Part shown: positions 7,629 through 15,512 of the stretch, in pieces
How the letters are laid out: every line of letters begins with the position of its first letter
How positions within the stretch are numbered: position 1 is the first letter of the stretch
Assembly (NCBI GenBank): GCA_000438195.1
Contig: FR903077.1
Span: forward strand, 5,720-69,719
Origin: Mycoplasma sp. CAG:776
GTDB lineage: Bacteria; Bacillota_I; Bacilli_A; RF39; UBA660
Direction: 5' to 3'
Length of the DNA stretch: 64,000 bases
The notes under the pieces: model-generated
What the model was told of the DNA's origin: nothing
Seen by the model: the letters and a program-made list of their open reading frames with translations, nothing else
Database searches by the model: none
Position numbers and translations under genes: made by a program

Positions 7629-8347
7629 AATATTTAATTAGTATATGTTATGATGGCTCCAAGTTTTATGGCTTTCAGAGATTAAAAAATCAAGATACAG
7701 TTCAAAAAAAGATAGAAGATGCTCTAAGTATAATTGCCAAAGAAAAAATAGAAATTAAAGGAGCAGGTAGAACGGATAGAGGTGTTCATGCTTTAGATCA
7801 GAAAGCTATTTTTAGCTTAAACATAAATATTGATGAACACCATTTAAAAATTGCCTTAAATAGTCTCATTGCTCCCTATATTTATATCACCAATGTAAAA
7901 AAAGTAGAAGAAAACTTTCATCCAAGGTTTCAGGTAAAAAAGAAAGAATATATCTATAAAATTAATATTGGCAAATATAATCCTTTGATTTATGACTATA
8001 CATATCAGCCAAACTACCAATTAAATATAGAAAAAATGAAAGAATGTGCTGAGTTATTTATCGGAATACATAATTTTAAAAACTTTACATCAGGCGAAAG
8101 AAAAAACTATGAATGTATTATATATAGCATAGAATTTAAAAAAGAAGATGATATTTTAGAAATAAAATTTATTGGAAAAAGTTTTTATCGTTATATGATT
8201 AGAAATTTAGTGGGAGCAATGCTAGATGTTTCTAATAACAAAGTTAGTTTGATGGAAATAAAAGAAGCATTAGAAACACCAGAAATTAAAAAACAATTTA
8301 AAACAGCAATTCCCAATGGATTATACTTAAATAAAATAGAGTATTAG
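7625..8347 (+). CDS. truA: tRNA pseudouridine(38-40) synthase
   Basis: Isomerises uridines 38-40 in the anticodon arm of many tRNAs. 240 residues, standard length. The catalytic aspartate is in GAGRTDRGVHA (Asp51); the C-terminal half has FYRYMIRNLVGAM and the typical ending PNGLYL. Start ATG overlaps the stop of the preceding gene, implying translational coupling within the 6.4-8.7 kb operon. Confidence 0.96.
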   Translation: MKYLISICYDGSKFYGFQRLKNQDTVQKKIEDALSIIAKEKIEIKGAGRTDRGVHALDQKAIFSLNINIDEHHLKIALNSLIAPYIYITNVKKVEENFHPRFQVKKKEYIYKINIGKYNPLIYDYTYQPNYQLNIEKMKECAELFIGIHNFKNFTSGERKNYECIIYSIEFKKEDDILEIKFIGKSFYRYMIRNLVGAMLDVSNNKVSLMEIKEALETPEIKKQFKTAIPNGLYLNKIEY

Positions 8348-8357
8348 AGGTGAGAAA

Positions 8358-8675
8358 ATGAAAGATAATATGGTTATAGATTTTTTAAATAAATATAATA
8401 ATTTTGCTAAAGTAGTATCTACTTCAAACAAGAAGAAATTTGATAGTATTTATACGGTAAATTCTGCTATAAAAAGTTTTATCGAAATGTTAGAACAAGG
8501 AAAAAAAGATGAGATAGACCCATCTGTGATAAACAATTTAATGTATTTTACAGAAGAATATCTAAAAAGAATTGAAAATTCAACTTATAAAGAAAAAGTT
8601 ATAACTATTTTAAAAGATAATCTTCAAAAGGCAAGAATATTGCTAGAAAAAAGTGAAAAATTATTACAAAGATAG
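8358..8675 (+). CDS. Small helical protein of unknown function
   Basis: 105 residues, 10 bp behind truA with an AGAGGTGAG ribosome site, so part of the same operon. Predicted mostly helical and charged, no membrane segment, no cysteines, no motif I recognise. The C-terminal third (IKDN-like, LLEKSEKLLQ) looks amphipathic. Position between truA and the rplM promoter might suggest a translation-linked role, but the sequence itself gives no function. Confidence 0.7.
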   Translation: MKDNMVIDFLNKYNNFAKVVSTSNKKKFDSIYTVNSAIKSFIEMLEQGKKDEIDPSVINNLMYFTEEYLKRIENSTYKEKVITILKDNLQKARILLEKSEKLLQR

Positions 8676-8693
8676 AAAAATATAAATTTTTAT

Positions 8694-8722
8694 TTGACAA
8701 ATAGCATTATTTTACATATAAT
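8694..8722 (+). promoter_or_regulatory. Consensus promoter of rplM-rpsI
   Basis: TTGACA (8694-8699), exactly 17 bp, TATAAT (8717-8722): a perfect sigma-A promoter directly after the small gene ending at 8675. Confidence 0.85.
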
Positions 8723-8804
8723 TTTAAATGGTACATTTTATTTGTTGGAATTGTGATGCCCTGGGAAAGCAGAAGCAAGGAAAACTAATGAAAGGGATAA
8801 AAAT
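8723..8804 (+). promoter_or_regulatory. Structured leader of rplM, possible L13 autoregulatory leader
   Basis: About 75 nt of untranslated RNA between the promoter and the rplM start. It contains GATGCCCTGGG and, 30 nt later, AAAGGGATA, whose CCCT/AGGG can close a hairpin just before the start codon. Firmicute rplM genes are known to have an L13 leader; assignment here is by position and pairing only. Confidence 0.45.
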
Positions 8805-9236
8805 ATGAAGACATTCATGCAAAAAAAAGAAAACGTTGAACGTAAGTGGTATGTAATCGATGCTGAAGGTAAGAATTTAGGTAGAGTAGCAACAAAAGCT
8901 GCAACAATTTTAAGAGGAAAACATAAACCTACCTATACTCCATCAGTAGACTGTGGAGATTATGTAATCATCATTAATGCATCAAAAGTAAATTTAACTG
9001 GAAATAAGTTAAATGATAAGATGTATTATAATCATTCTGGTTATCCAGGAGGATTAAGAGAAAGATCTGCAAAAGTTATGATTGAAAAATATCCAGAAGA
9101 AATGCTAGAAAGAGCTGTTAAAGGAATGCTTCCTCATAATTCTTTAGGAAGAAGTATGGGTAAGAAATTATTTGTTTATGCTGGTTCTGAACATAAACAT
9201 GAGGCCCAAAAACCTACAGCTTTAAATATTGATTAG
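8805..9236 (+). CDS. rplM: 50S ribosomal protein L13
   Basis: 143 residues, normal length. Family motifs KWYVIDAEGKNLGRVAT, RGKHKPTYTPSVDCGDYV and the C-terminal KGMLPHNSLGR are all present. First gene of the rplM-rpsI operon; the rpsI start follows the stop by 10 bp. Confidence 0.98.
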   Translation: MKTFMQKKENVERKWYVIDAEGKNLGRVATKAATILRGKHKPTYTPSVDCGDYVIIINASKVNLTGNKLNDKMYYNHSGYPGGLRERSAKVMIEKYPEEMLERAVKGMLPHNSLGRSMGKKLFVYAGSEHKHEAQKPTALNID

Positions 9237-9246
9237 GAGGATTAAA

Positions 9247-9663
9247 ATGGCTAAACAAGTATGGACCGCAACTGGTCGTCGTAAAAGAAGTTCTGCTCAA
9301 GTAAAAATAACTGGTGGAACAGGAAACATCGTAGTAAATGGTGTTGATGTAAATGAATATTTTCCAAACCAAATTCTAGTAATGGATTTAAAACAACCAT
9401 TAACTGTTACAGATAACACAAATCGTTTTGATATTGAAGTTACTGTAAAAGGAGGCGGATATTCTGGACAAGCTGGAGCAATTCGTTTAGGTATTGCCAG
9501 AGCTTTACTAGAATTTGATGCTAATACAGATCAAACAAGAGAAGATTCATATCGTAAGATTTTAAAAACAAATGGATTCTTAACAAGAGATGCAAGAGTA
9601 AAAGAACGTAAAAAATACGGACTTAAAAAAGCTCGTCGTGCTCCACAATTTTCAAAACGTTAA
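9247..9663 (+). CDS. rpsI: 30S ribosomal protein S9
   Basis: 138 residues starting at the ATG at 9247, which has AGGAGG 6 bp upstream; the longer frame from 9229 overlaps rplM and is rejected. Begins with TATGRRKRSSAQV and ends in the invariant RRAPQFSKR tail that reaches the P-site tRNA. Second gene of the operon; terminator 18 bp downstream. Confidence 0.97.
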   Translation: MAKQVWTATGRRKRSSAQVKITGGTGNIVVNGVDVNEYFPNQILVMDLKQPLTVTDNTNRFDIEVTVKGGGYSGQAGAIRLGIARALLEFDANTDQTREDSYRKILKTNGFLTRDARVKERKKYGLKKARRAPQFSKR

Positions 9664-9680
9664 AACAAAGTTTTCTTTTT

Positions 9681-9713
9681 GCCTCGGAAATATCGCATTT
9701 TCGGGGCTTTTTT
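9681..9713 (+). terminator. Terminator of the rplM-rpsI operon
   Basis: GCCTCGGAAAT (from 9681) pairs with ATTTTCGGGGC (ending 9707) and is followed by TTTTTT. Stable G+C-rich stem in an A+T-rich context. Confidence 0.88.
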
Positions 9714-9856
9714 GTGTATTAGGAATTGTAAAAGTACCCTTAATTTTTATATGTAACACATGCGTAGCCCACGAGTAGTACACAAAAAAGTTATGTTAAA
9801 CAATTAATTAACTTTAAAAAAATTTTAATATTTGTGTATAATATTTTATAATAAAA

Positions 9857-9885
9857 TTGACTCAAGTGATTTTTTAATCTATAAT
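9857..9885 (+). promoter_or_regulatory. Promoter of the prenol-kinase-like pair
   Basis: TTGACT (9857-9862), 17 bp, TATAAT (9880-9885), with an AGAGGA ribosome site just downstream of the predicted start site and the ATG at 9903, giving a very short leader. Confidence 0.75.
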
Positions 9886-9902
9886 TTAGATAAGAGGAAT
9901 TT

Positions 9903-10559
9903 ATGAATACATTTTTAGGATATTTATTAACTTACATATATGTTTTTCTAATTCTTATTTTCTTAGGAATTTTAAAATCGAAAAAAAAAATAAAAGAGCA
10001 AACATCTCGAAAACTAGTGCATATTTTAATGGGATTTACGTGGCTCATCATGGTTTATTTTTTTAAAAATAGTATACATATGATTATTCTACCAATTACA
10101 ATGGTAATATTTAATTTTTTATCATACAAATTTAATATTATGAAATCTATGGAACAAGAAAAGAAAGAATCAAAGGGAACAATTTATTATGCATTAAGTT
10201 TTGTTGTTTTAGCATGTATTACTTATTATGATAAGGAATTTTTACCATTTTATGGAATTGGCATTTTTACTATGGCTTTAGCTGATGGAATAGCTCCTTT
10301 TATAGGAAATAAATTTTCTAATTACAAAATAAAAAATACAAATAAAACTTATGCTGGATCACTAAGTGTTTTATTAATTACCATGATAGTTGTAATTGCT
10401 TTTAAAAATATTTATAATTTAGATTTAAACACTATAAAAGTAATTCTATTAGGCTTTATTGCAGTTCCTTTAGAATTATGGAATAAAAAAGGAAGCGATA
10501 ATTTAAGTTTACCACTAGGCATTTCATTATGTAGTTATATATTAGAAAGTTGGATATAA
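9903..10559 (+). CDS. Dolichol/phytol kinase-family membrane protein (SEC59/VTE5 type)
   Basis: 218 residues with about six to seven membrane helices. Family hallmarks: SRKLVHILMG near the N-terminus (about 35-44), ADGIAPFIG (about 128-136), KTYAGSLSV (about 150-158) and GSDNLSLPLG near the end. These are shared by CTP-dependent dolichol kinases, phytol kinase VTE5 and, more distantly, phosphatidate cytidylyltransferases. The next gene, one base away, is a DUF92/VTE6-like protein; in plants VTE5 and VTE6 successively phosphorylate phytol to the diphosphate. I infer a prenol salvage kinase in the cytoplasmic membrane; the prenol is not determined. Confidence 0.72.
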   Translation: MNTFLGYLLTYIYVFLILIFLGILKSKKKIKEQTSRKLVHILMGFTWLIMVYFFKNSIHMIILPITMVIFNFLSYKFNIMKSMEQEKKESKGTIYYALSFVVLACITYYDKEFLPFYGIGIFTMALADGIAPFIGNKFSNYKIKNTNKTYAGSLSVLLITMIVVIAFKNIYNLDLNTIKVILLGFIAVPLELWNKKGSDNLSLPLGISLCSYILESWI

Positions 10560-10560
10560 A

Positions 10561-11313
10561 ATGAATTTAATGATAAGTATAATATTAAGTTTATTGTTAG
10601 GATTAATTGCATATATAAAAAGAGCATTAACCATACCAGCCTTATTATTAGCAGTATCCTTTTCTATAATAATATCTTACTTTGGAGGTTTAACATCATT
10701 TATTATATTAGTAGTAGTATTTCTAGGAAGCATAATTACCAAGATATTTAAAAAAGAAAAGAAAAAGCAATCAAAGAACATAATTCAGATTATTTGTAAC
10801 GTGGGAATTCCTACTCTTTCTATTATAATTTACGGATTAACTAAAAATAATATATATTTATTAATATATGCCTCAGTTATGTCTGAATCACTAGCAGACA
10901 CTTTAGCATCAGATATAGGAAAATTATCGAAAAAAGAACCTGTTAATATTTTAACATGGAAAAGAAGCAAGAAAGGTTTATCTGGAAATATTAGTATGCT
11001 TGGATTATTTTCTTCTCTAATAGGAGCGATTTTAATAGGGATGATTTATTATATTGGATTAGAAGATAATTTAATATCATTTATTATTATAGTTTTATCA
11101 GGATTTCTAGGAAGTATCACAGATAGTGTGTTAGGAGCAAGTATTCAAGTAAAATATCGATGTTTAAAATGTCAAGAAATAATAGAATCAAAAATTCACT
11201 GCCAAACTCCGACAATATGGCATAAAGGAATAAAAATAATAAATAACAATGTTATTAATTTTTTAGCCAATTTAATCATCTTTTTAGTACTATTATTAAT
11301 ATTAATAAAATAA
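10561..11313 (+). CDS. DUF92/VTE6-family membrane protein, putative prenyl-phosphate kinase
   Basis: 250 residues, multi-pass. Characteristic elements: SESLADTLASDIGKLS (about 111-126), TWKRSKKGLSGNIS, GSITDSVLGA (about 182-191), a CLKC pair (about 200-203) and the end motif NNNVINFLANL. This is the family of plant VTE6 (phytyl-phosphate kinase) and of uncharacterised bacterial TMEM19/DUF92 proteins. It follows the VTE5-like gene with a one-base gap, so the two are made together. I infer sequential phosphorylation of an isoprenoid alcohol to its diphosphate for lipid-carrier or quinone-type synthesis. Confidence 0.72.
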   Translation: MNLMISIILSLLLGLIAYIKRALTIPALLLAVSFSIIISYFGGLTSFIILVVVFLGSIITKIFKKEKKKQSKNIIQIICNVGIPTLSIIIYGLTKNNIYLLIYASVMSESLADTLASDIGKLSKKEPVNILTWKRSKKGLSGNISMLGLFSSLIGAILIGMIYYIGLEDNLISFIIIVLSGFLGSITDSVLGASIQVKYRCLKCQEIIESKIHCQTPTIWHKGIKIINNNVINFLANLIIFLVLLLILIK

Positions 11314-11473
11314 TAAGCTTACCTAGAATATTGAAATAATTACAGATATATCAAGATACAAGAGAGTTTATATAGTCAATATATAAAAAACAAAGATAAA
11401 AGAAAATTATAAAAACAGAAAAAATAAATTAGAAAATAAATAAAGAAAAAGAACAAATAATTCGTAAATAAAT

Positions 11474-11502
11474 TTGTAAAAAAGAAGAAATAATGCTATA
11501 AT
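11474..11502 (+). promoter_or_regulatory. Promoter of the mnmE-mnmG-rsmG operon
   Basis: TTGTAA (11474-11479), 17 bp, TATAAT (11497-11502), 27 bp before the mnmE start with AAAGGAG in between. The rest of the 216 bp spacer (from 11314) is A-rich and shows nothing else. Confidence 0.7.
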
Positions 11503-11529
11503 AAAGTCGCTTAAAAGGAGTGACTTTTT

Positions 11530-12876
11530 ATGTTTGATACCATATGTGCAATATCAACTTCTTTGGGAATTGGAGCAATTTCAATTATTCGAGTAAGTGG
11601 GGAAGAAGCAATTAATAAAGTTGCAAAACTTTTTGATGGTAAAAATTTAAATGAAGTAAAAAGTCACACTATTCATTATGGACATATAATAAGTGATGGA
11701 GAAATCATAGATGAAGTATTAATAACGGTATTAAAAGCCCCAAAAACATATACAAAAGAGGATATTGTTGAAATTAATTCGCATGGAGGAATTGCAACAA
11801 CCAAAAAAATATTAGAAATCTTAATTGAAAATGGTATTCGCCTTGCTGAACCAGGAGAGTTTACGAAAAGAGCTTTTTTAAATGGAAGATTAGATTTAAT
11901 AGAAGCAGAATCAGTAAACAATTTAATTAAAGCAAGCACTGATTTAGAAAGAAAATTAGCTTTAAATGGAATTAGTGGAAAAGTTTCTAAAAAAATCACA
12001 AGAGTAAGAGAAATTATTGTTGAACTTTTAGCTAATATCGAAGTAAATATTGATTTTCCTGAATATGAAGATGCTTTAGAAATAACTTTAGATAATTTAC
12101 CGCCAAGATTAAATGAAATAAAAAGAGAATTAGAAAGCTTGTTGGAAGAATCCAAAATTGGCAAAATAGTTGAAAATGGAATTAAAGTAGCAATTGTAGG
12201 TAGACCAAATGTTGGAAAAAGTAGTATTTTAAATGCTATGTTAAATGAAAATAAAGCAATAGTAACTGACATAGCCGGAACAACAAGAGATATTGTAGAA
12301 GGATCTGTAGAACTAGAAGGAATATCTTTAAAATTTATTGATACAGCAGGTATTCGTAAAACTGATGATTTAGTTGAAAAAATAGGAGTAGATAAGTCTT
12401 TAGAAATGATTGATGATGCGGATCTAGTAATTCATGTTTTAAACAATAATGAAGCTTTTAGTAAAGAAGACGAAGAAATAAAAGAAAAAATAAAAGATAA
12501 AACTTCTATCACTTTTATTAATAAAAGTGATTTACCATCAAAATTAAATAACAGAAATTTAGAAGCAGTAATTGGTAACACAATGACTATAGATGGTTTA
12601 GATAGTTTAAAAAATAAGATAGTTGAATTATTTGATTTAGAAAAAATAAATAATAGTAATTTAGAAGTAATATCAAGTGCTAGAGAAATTGGTTTGCTAA
12701 AAGAAGCTTTAAATGCTATTCATAATGCCATAAGTAATGTTGGAATATCTTTACCTGTAGACATGATTGCCATTGATATAAAAAAAGCGTGGGATTTACT
12801 TGGAGAAATAACAGGAGAATCTTATCAAGAAGAACTACTAGATACTTTATTTAGTAAATTCTGTCTAGGAAAGTAA
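11530..12876 (+). CDS. mnmE: tRNA uridine-5-carboxymethylaminomethyl(34) synthesis GTPase
   Basis: With MnmG it installs the cmnm5 group on wobble U34. 448 residues: N-terminal tetrahydrofolate-binding domain, then an inserted G domain with G1 GRPNVGKSS (about 224-232), DTAG (G3) and NKSD (G4), and the C-terminal catalytic CLGK (family C-x-G-K). The G2 loop TDIAGTTRD is intact. Operon mate mnmG starts 10 bp later. Confidence 0.98.
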   Translation: MFDTICAISTSLGIGAISIIRVSGEEAINKVAKLFDGKNLNEVKSHTIHYGHIISDGEIIDEVLITVLKAPKTYTKEDIVEINSHGGIATTKKILEILIENGIRLAEPGEFTKRAFLNGRLDLIEAESVNNLIKASTDLERKLALNGISGKVSKKITRVREIIVELLANIEVNIDFPEYEDALEITLDNLPPRLNEIKRELESLLEESKIGKIVENGIKVAIVGRPNVGKSSILNAMLNENKAIVTDIAGTTRDIVEGSVELEGISLKFIDTAGIRKTDDLVEKIGVDKSLEMIDDADLVIHVLNNNEAFSKEDEEIKEKIKDKTSITFINKSDLPSKLNNRNLEAVIGNTMTIDGLDSLKNKIVELFDLEKINNSNLEVISSAREIGLLKEALNAIHNAISNVGISLPVDMIAIDIKKAWDLLGEITGESYQEELLDTLFSKFCLGK

Positions 12877-12885
12877 GGGAATAAA

Positions 12886-14742
12886 ATGTATGATTTAATA
12901 GTTGTAGGTGGAGGCCATGCTGGATGTGAAGCAGCACATATTGGAGCAAAATTAGGTCTAAAAACACTTTTAATAACAGCCAATATTAAAAATATTGCTG
13001 ATATGCCATGTAATCCATCTATTGGTGGAACGGCAAAAGGAATTATTGTAAGAGAAATAGACGCTTTAGGTGGAATTATGGGACGTGTAGCGGATCGTTC
13101 TCATTTTCAAATAAAAATGCTGAATAATGGAAAGGGACCTGCTGTAAGAAGTCTGCGAGCACAAGCAGATAAAATAACTTATCCTAAAGTGATGTTAGAA
13201 GTATTAAAAGGTACAGATAATTTAAGCATAAAAGAGGGAATGGTAGAAGAGTTAATTGTTGAAAAAAACAAAGTAAAAGGAATAATTTTAGATACAAAAG
13301 AAAAGATATATAGTACCTCAGTAATTCTTACAACAGGAACTTATTTACAAGCTAATATCCTTATAGGGAGTGAAAATACTCCTGGAGGACCGCATGGCGA
13401 AAAAAGAAGTAATCACTTAAGTAATAACTTAAAGAAATTAGGATTAGATGTTCAAAGATTAAAAACTGGAACTCCACCACGAATTAAGGCAAATTCTATT
13501 AATTTTAGCAAAATGCAAGAAGAAAATGGAGATCAAGAATACTACACATTTAGTTTTGACAATCCACCATTTTATAAAGTTAACGAACAACAAAAATGTT
13601 ATTTATTATATACGAATGCTAAAACTCATGAAATTATCCGAAATAATTTAGAGAAATCAGCAATGTATGGAGGTTATGTAACAGGAGTAGGACCAAGATA
13701 TTGTCCATCAATTGAAGATAAATTAGTTCGCTTTGCTGACAAAGAACGTCATCAACTTTTTCTAGAGCCAGAAAGTTTATATTATGATGAGTGGTATTTA
13801 CAAGGATTTTCTACATCTATGCCTAGAGATGTTCAAGAAAATATGGTTCATTCTCTAGAAGGCTTAGAGAATGCTATTATCACAAAGTATGCTTACGCCA
13901 TTGAATATGATGCATTAAATCCTTTAGAGATGAAAGCTAGTTTGGAAAATAAAAAAATAGAAAACTTGTTTACAGCTGGCCAAATTAATGGAACAAGTGG
14001 TTATGAAGAAGCAGCAGCTCAAGGTTTAATCGCTGGAATTAATGCTCATCATAAATTAAGAGGATTAGAGCCTTTAATATTAAGAAGAGATGAAGCATAT
14101 ATTGGTGTTTTAATTGATGACTTAGTAACCAAAGGAACAAAAGAACCTTATCGTATGCTTACATCTCGTGCAGAGTATCGTTTAATATTACGCCATGATA
14201 ATGCTGATTTGAGATTAAGAAGAATAGGTTATGAGCATGGAACAATAGATGAAGAAAGAATGGATAAACTAAAAGAAAAAGAATATCAAATAAACGAAGT
14301 AAAAAACATTTTAAGAAATAATAACTTAAAATTAAATGAAGAAACAAAAAAAATACTTCAAAGTTTTAATATAGAAAATCCAACTTTTAGTACAAGTCTT
14401 TATTTATTTCTAAAAAGACCAGAAGTAAATATGGAAATAATAAAAAAACTAATAGATTTAGATTATGCAAGTGATATATTAGAAGAAGTAGAAATAGAAA
14501 TTAAATATGAAGGTTATATTGCTAAAGTATACAAAGAAGCTGAAAAAGCTAGTAAATTAGAAGAAAAACAAATTCCTAAAGATTTAGATTACGATGATAT
14601 ACTAAACCTAGCAAGTGAAGCAAGGCAAAAGCTAAAAGAAATTAGACCAATATCAATTGGTCAAGCAACTCGTATTAGTGGCGTAAACCCATCAGATATA
14701 GCCATATTAACAGTATATTTAAAAAAGAGATATGACAAATAA
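12886..14742 (+). CDS. mnmG: tRNA uridine-5-carboxymethylaminomethyl(34) synthesis enzyme, FAD subunit
   Basis: FAD- and NADH-dependent partner of MnmE. 618 residues; the FAD-binding GGGHAGCEAA is near the N-terminus, followed by the MnmG-specific CNPSIGGTAKG and, downstream, GQINGTSGYEEAAAQG; the C-terminal helical domain ends with ATRISGVNPSDI. All family blocks intact. Middle gene of mnmE-mnmG-rsmG. Confidence 0.98.
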   Translation: MYDLIVVGGGHAGCEAAHIGAKLGLKTLLITANIKNIADMPCNPSIGGTAKGIIVREIDALGGIMGRVADRSHFQIKMLNNGKGPAVRSLRAQADKITYPKVMLEVLKGTDNLSIKEGMVEELIVEKNKVKGIILDTKEKIYSTSVILTTGTYLQANILIGSENTPGGPHGEKRSNHLSNNLKKLGLDVQRLKTGTPPRIKANSINFSKMQEENGDQEYYTFSFDNPPFYKVNEQQKCYLLYTNAKTHEIIRNNLEKSAMYGGYVTGVGPRYCPSIEDKLVRFADKERHQLFLEPESLYYDEWYLQGFSTSMPRDVQENMVHSLEGLENAIITKYAYAIEYDALNPLEMKASLENKKIENLFTAGQINGTSGYEEAAAQGLIAGINAHHKLRGLEPLILRRDEAYIGVLIDDLVTKGTKEPYRMLTSRAEYRLILRHDNADLRLRRIGYEHGTIDEERMDKLKEKEYQINEVKNILRNNNLKLNEETKKILQSFNIENPTFSTSLYLFLKRPEVNMEIIKKLIDLDYASDILEEVEIEIKYEGYIAKVYKEAEKASKLEEKQIPKDLDYDDILNLASEARQKLKEIRPISIGQATRISGVNPSDIAILTVYLKKRYDK

Positions 14743-14751
14743 GGAGTAAAA

Positions 14752-15453
14752 ATGAATATAGATACTTTTAAAAAAGAAATAGCAAAACTAAACATCGAAA
14801 TAACGGAAAAGAATTTAGAAGATTTAGATATTTATAAAGAGATGCTATTAGAATACAATAAGAAATTTAATTTAACTGCTATAAAAACAGAAGAAGAGAT
14901 TTATTTAAAGCATTTTTATGATTCTTTAACACTAGTTAAAGGAGTAGATTTAACTAAAAACTTAAAAATATTAGACATAGGAACAGGAGCAGGATTTCCA
15001 GGATTAGTATTAAAAATATTTTATCCTGAACTAGAAATAACATTACTAGATTCCAATCATAAAAAAATTATGTTTTTAGAGCAAGTAATCAAAAGATTAA
15101 ACTTAAAAAATATAACATGTTTAAACACCAGAGCTGAAAATCTTCCTAACAATTATCGTGAATATTTTGATATTGTAACATCTAGAGCAGTAGCTCATCT
15201 TCGAATTTTATCAGAACTTTCTATTCCTTATTTAAAAGTAAATGGTAAATTAATTGCAATGAAAGGGATATCTGAGACAGAAATAGAAGAAAGTGAAAAG
15301 ATTTTAACAGAATTAAATAGTAATATTCTAGAAGTAATAAAATTTAACTTACCGATAGAAGGAAGTAATCGTTCTTTAATCATTGTTGAAAAAGAAAAAG
15401 AAACAGACAAAAAATATCCTCGTAGTTATGACAAGATAATAAAAAATAAATAG
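14752..15453 (+). CDS. rsmG: 16S rRNA (guanine527-N7)-methyltransferase
   Basis: Methylates G527 in the 530 loop of 16S rRNA using S-adenosylmethionine. 233 residues; SAM-binding motif ILDIGTGAGFPG (about 70-81), LDSNHKK, and the substrate-side TSRAVA. AAGGAG lies directly before the ATG. Last clear gene of the mnmE operon; the usual next gene in Bacilli is noc/parB, here displaced by two inserted units (15.5-19.4 kb). Confidence 0.97.
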   Translation: MNIDTFKKEIAKLNIEITEKNLEDLDIYKEMLLEYNKKFNLTAIKTEEEIYLKHFYDSLTLVKGVDLTKNLKILDIGTGAGFPGLVLKIFYPELEITLLDSNHKKIMFLEQVIKRLNLKNITCLNTRAENLPNNYREYFDIVTSRAVAHLRILSELSIPYLKVNGKLIAMKGISETEIEESEKILTELNSNILEVIKFNLPIEGSNRSLIIVEKEKETDKKYPRSYDKIIKNK

Positions 15454-15512
15454 TTTAAAATAGACATAAAAAAAATTAAGTGTTATTATATTTATAATAA
15501 AGGGTGTTGAAT

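Noticed and set aside
9755..9795. GAGTAGTACACAAAAA resembling GAGTACACAAAAA near the integrase
   Set aside because: Short, gapped similarity in A-rich DNA with no inverted partner; probably chance.
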